Positions 61,508-64,000 of a stretch of DNA of 64,000 nt are shown in pieces. The stretch is from contig CM055312.2 of NCBI GenBank assembly GCA_029255685.2, forward strand, positions 82,342,369 to 82,406,368, in the 5' to 3' direction. Position 1 is the stretch's first letter; each line of letters opens with the position of its first letter. The translations under genes were made by a program, and so were the position numbers. The notes beneath the pieces are model-generated. The model did no database searches. It was given only the letters and a program-made list of their open reading frames with translations, and was not told where the DNA came from. The stretch comes from Silene conica. Its lineage: Eukaryota; Streptophyta; Magnoliopsida; Caryophyllales; Caryophyllaceae.

Positions 61508-62905
61508 TTACTTCGACGCTCCTGCCTTCCTGCGGGTGTAGCGGGCCACGGGTTGGGTTGGCTGGCTTGGCTTTCCAATATCATCCAGTCCGAGGGAGAA
61601 CGAAGGTGCCGTCATCATCTCCACCTCTATCATTGCATACAACCGTGTACCGACTGCATCCCACGCAGCAACGAAGCCCGGACTGCTTAGGGCCTGTGTG
61701 AATGACCCCTCTGTTGGCGACCCCCCACTCAAATCTACGTTGCCCGCTGATCCCCCCTGCTGCTCCGCACCACTGGCTTCGCCCAAAGCACCGTCCTTTA
61801 AGAGGGTTTTGTGAAGGGTTGACACAATAGACAGGTTTCGTCTTGTTGTCATCCAGTTCCGAGTACGCACCTGTCGGTTAATATGTCACGGAAACAGAAG
61901 GTCATACGTATGGAAAGTAAAAAAACCAAAAAAAGAATGCATGTAGGGAGTCTGGGAACGTAACAGCCTTACATCGTCGTACGAGGCCTGCAGTTCCTCG
62001 TCAGTGGGGACGCCATCTGGCAGGGGCAAGGTCACAAAACGTGCTGCTGGTGCCCTCGACTCTGGTTCAGGCGCACTGGTTCGGCGATAAAGGCATTTAA
62101 CGCTGTCCTCCGAAACTGGGTACTTTACCTTGTCCCATACTCCGACACCGAAACCCTCGTGGTACTGGTATGCGCGGACTTCTTCCCCAATCCTTCTCTT
62201 CAGCCGCTCGTAAGGCCAGTGTTGAAGCAGAGGGAGGCTGGACCTCTCGGGGACACCCCTCTAGGTAAGGCGATGGAAATACGCCATCTGTAAAAACATT
62301 AGGCACCCCCCTACATTTTTTGTTCCGTGGGTTCTCCACGAGACCACCGCGGCGTCCAGCCTCTGAAGTACAAACGAGCACCAGTCCAGCCTAGATATCG
62401 CATCACATCTTCCACTGCGTGCACAAGGCGGAGGTCGACACGTTTGTGGACGGTGGGGGCCAAGAATGTACCCATGGCGAATAACACAAACATTTTTTTG
62501 AAATCCGGACCGCCATCCGGCATCCCCATCATCTCGTGCCTCAAAGATTCTAAAGGCAACTCGTCCTTGTCGTTGATGTTGAATCTCTTGCGCCACTTCA
62601 GCGCCAATGCCTGATCGTTCCTTGTTCCGATGCTCTGGTCCGTACACGGTAGCATGAAAGCATCATAAACGTCATCCTTTGTCAAAGGAAACTGGTGATG
62701 TCTGTTGAATAAAAACATTCTTGATGCCGGATCGTATTTGCTCAATAACCAGTCAGCCATTTGGTGAAGGTAGGCGTGAGTCTTCAGCTCCAGTAGACCA
62801 CCAAAACCGATGTCCTCCACATCCAGCTTCTGAGCTTCCGTCAGGGCAGCAATGAGGTTGAATAATGGGCGAGGTGTCCCATGCCCGTCCACCTCCTTCG
62901 TCTTC
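61508..62905 (-). pseudogene. Degenerate gene of a plant transposon-associated (Ulp1-partner-like) family
   Basis: The minus strand shows an exon beginning after a TTGTAG acceptor at 62905: the VEDIGFGGLLELK block, then WLLSKYDPASRMFLF and TKDDVYDAFMLPC, a pattern familiar from the N-terminal region of many plant transposon proteins that may be fused to Ulp1-like peptidases. Near 62390-62415 the frame must shift by one base to continue with LDWCSFVLQRLD and NVGGCLMFLQ. A TAG follows at 62261-62263. The frame then stays open (QHWPYERLKRRIGEE) to a GT donor after 61973. A last exon, 61870-61508, ends RYTRRKAGASK. The first exon is not seen; it may lie to the right. No Ulp1 peptidase domain was found. 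It converges on the FAR1/MULE gene. Function is unknown. Confidence 0.65.
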
Positions 62906-63010
62906 CTACAACATTTGAACATATAAAATCGTCTTCTGTCAGACATGCTACATAATGTAACGTATACAACATAACAGTAAAGGAATAAAACATATCTACT
63001 AGAAAAGGCA
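62906..63010 (-). other. Intron or upstream sequence of the minus-strand pseudogene
   Basis: An open frame continues through it (to 63015) but reads like non-coding sequence (FLYCYVVYVTLCSMS). A good 3' splice site at 62906 suggests it is intron. Confidence 0.4.
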
Positions 63011-63855
63011 ATCACAAATCAGTTTAACAAGATGTGCACAACATTCAACATTATGTAAGTTTGACTACATTACAGCAAAAGAACAAAACAAGTCTTCAAA
63101 ACGAAAAATTAACATATGTCAACAACATAGACAACTATGTAACCATCCAACATAATGCTCAAGTTTATCAACATCTAATCACAAATCAGTTTTAACAAGA
63201 TGTGGACAACATACAACATTATGTAACTTGGACTACATTACAGCAAAAGAACAAAACAAGTCTTCAAAACGAAAGATTAACATATGTGACCAACATAGAC
63301 AACTATGTAACCATCCAACATAATGCTCAAGTTTATCAACATCTAATCACAAATCAGTTTTAACAAGATGTGGACAACATACAACATTATGTAACTTGGA
63401 CCTACATTACAGCAAAAGAACAAAACAAGTCTTCAAATCGAAAGATTAGCATATGTGAACAACATAGACAACTATGTAACCATCCAACATAATGCTCAAG
63501 TTTATCAACATCTAATCACAAATCAGTTTAACAAAATGTGGACAACATACAACATTATGTAACTTGGACTACATTACAGCAAAAAAACAAAACAAGTCTT
63601 CAAAACGAAAGATTAACATATGTGAACAACATACACAACTAACCATCCAACATAATGCTCAAGTTTATCAACATCTAATCACAAATCAGTTTAACAAGAT
63701 GTGGACAACATACAACATTATGTAACTTGGACTACATTACAGCAAAAAAACAAAACAAGTCTTCAAAAACGAAAGATTAACATATGTGAACAACATAGAC
63801 AACTATGTAACCTTCCAACATAATGCTCAAATTTATCAACATCTAATCACACATC
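63011..63855. repeat. 167-bp tandem repeat, five copies
   Basis: Units begin ATCACAAATCAGTTT at 63011, 63178, 63346, 63515 and 63678 (spacing 163-169 bp), with a sixth, diverged start at 63846. Copies 2-5 are nearly identical. Each contains several ACAACAT and CATAATGT-like words, and similar words continue to the window edge. Confidence 0.92.
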
Positions 63856-63901
63856 ATATTTTTTGCATGTCAGGTATTTAAAGCATCATGTTCAGACTAC
63901 C

Positions 63902-63914
63902 GGGGGGGGGGGGG
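63902..63914 (+). repeat. G13 homopolymer
   Basis: Thirteen G after ACC, just right of the 167-bp array. Confidence 0.9.
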
Positions 63915-64000
63915 ACATAATTATAAAAGACAGCCACAAATCAGTGAAACAACATGTGCACAACATATAAGATTATGTCATGTAGACAACATAAAAGTTA

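Noticed and set aside
63011..63855. CRISPR-like array
   Set aside because: The repeats are contiguous 167-bp units with no unique spacers, in plant DNA.

Overview
The window is nuclear DNA from a flowering plant, most likely a eudicot; I cannot name the genus. The evidence is AT-rich intergenic sequence, a 24-exon plant-type coatomer gene with GT-AG introns, a Tekay-like chromovirus, an Au-like SINE, Helitrons with plant-type GC-rich 3' hairpins, a hAT element, a PIF/Harbinger element, and a FAR1/FRS-type gene. No bacterial or organellar genes are seen.

Layout. 0.3-2.2 kb: an old LTR of Tekay-like type carrying a Mutator-type MITE. 5.2-19.7 kb, minus strand: one apparently intact host gene, coatomer subunit beta' (COPB2), whose spliced product is 912 residues; intron 4 (5.9 kb) and intron 8 (1.7 kb) hold most of the repeats. 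20-31 kb: repeat-rich DNA, including a region with GCCGGC-type repeats, two head-to-tail Helitron-like elements, MITEs and simple repeats. 31.6-46.3 kb: a nest. An old LTR element (degenerate ORF, 3' untranslated region, one LTR) was hit by a young full-length Tekay-like element (33132-43211, 5-bp target duplication AATAG, LTRs of 2369 bp with 4 differences), and the old LTR was separately hit by a hAT element (44182-44955, 8-bp target duplication). 46.3-56.3 kb: MITEs, Helitron ends, a degenerate PIF/Harbinger element, a CACTA-like end, an Au-like SINE and a decayed chromovirus integrase region.

56.9-64 kb is the least ordinary part. A three-exon FAR1/MULE-transposase gene (plus strand, one internal TAG) converges on a degenerate gene of a plant transposon-associated family (minus strand). 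Between and around them lie a 147-bp near-perfect inverted repeat (one arm in intron 1, the other 3' of the gene), repeats sharing motifs with it, five copies of a roughly 40-bp motif, a 167-bp tandem array and three long G tracts. I read this as a large Mutator-like element, or the left part of one, that extends past the right edge of the window. The COPB2 gene shows no functional link to the transposons.
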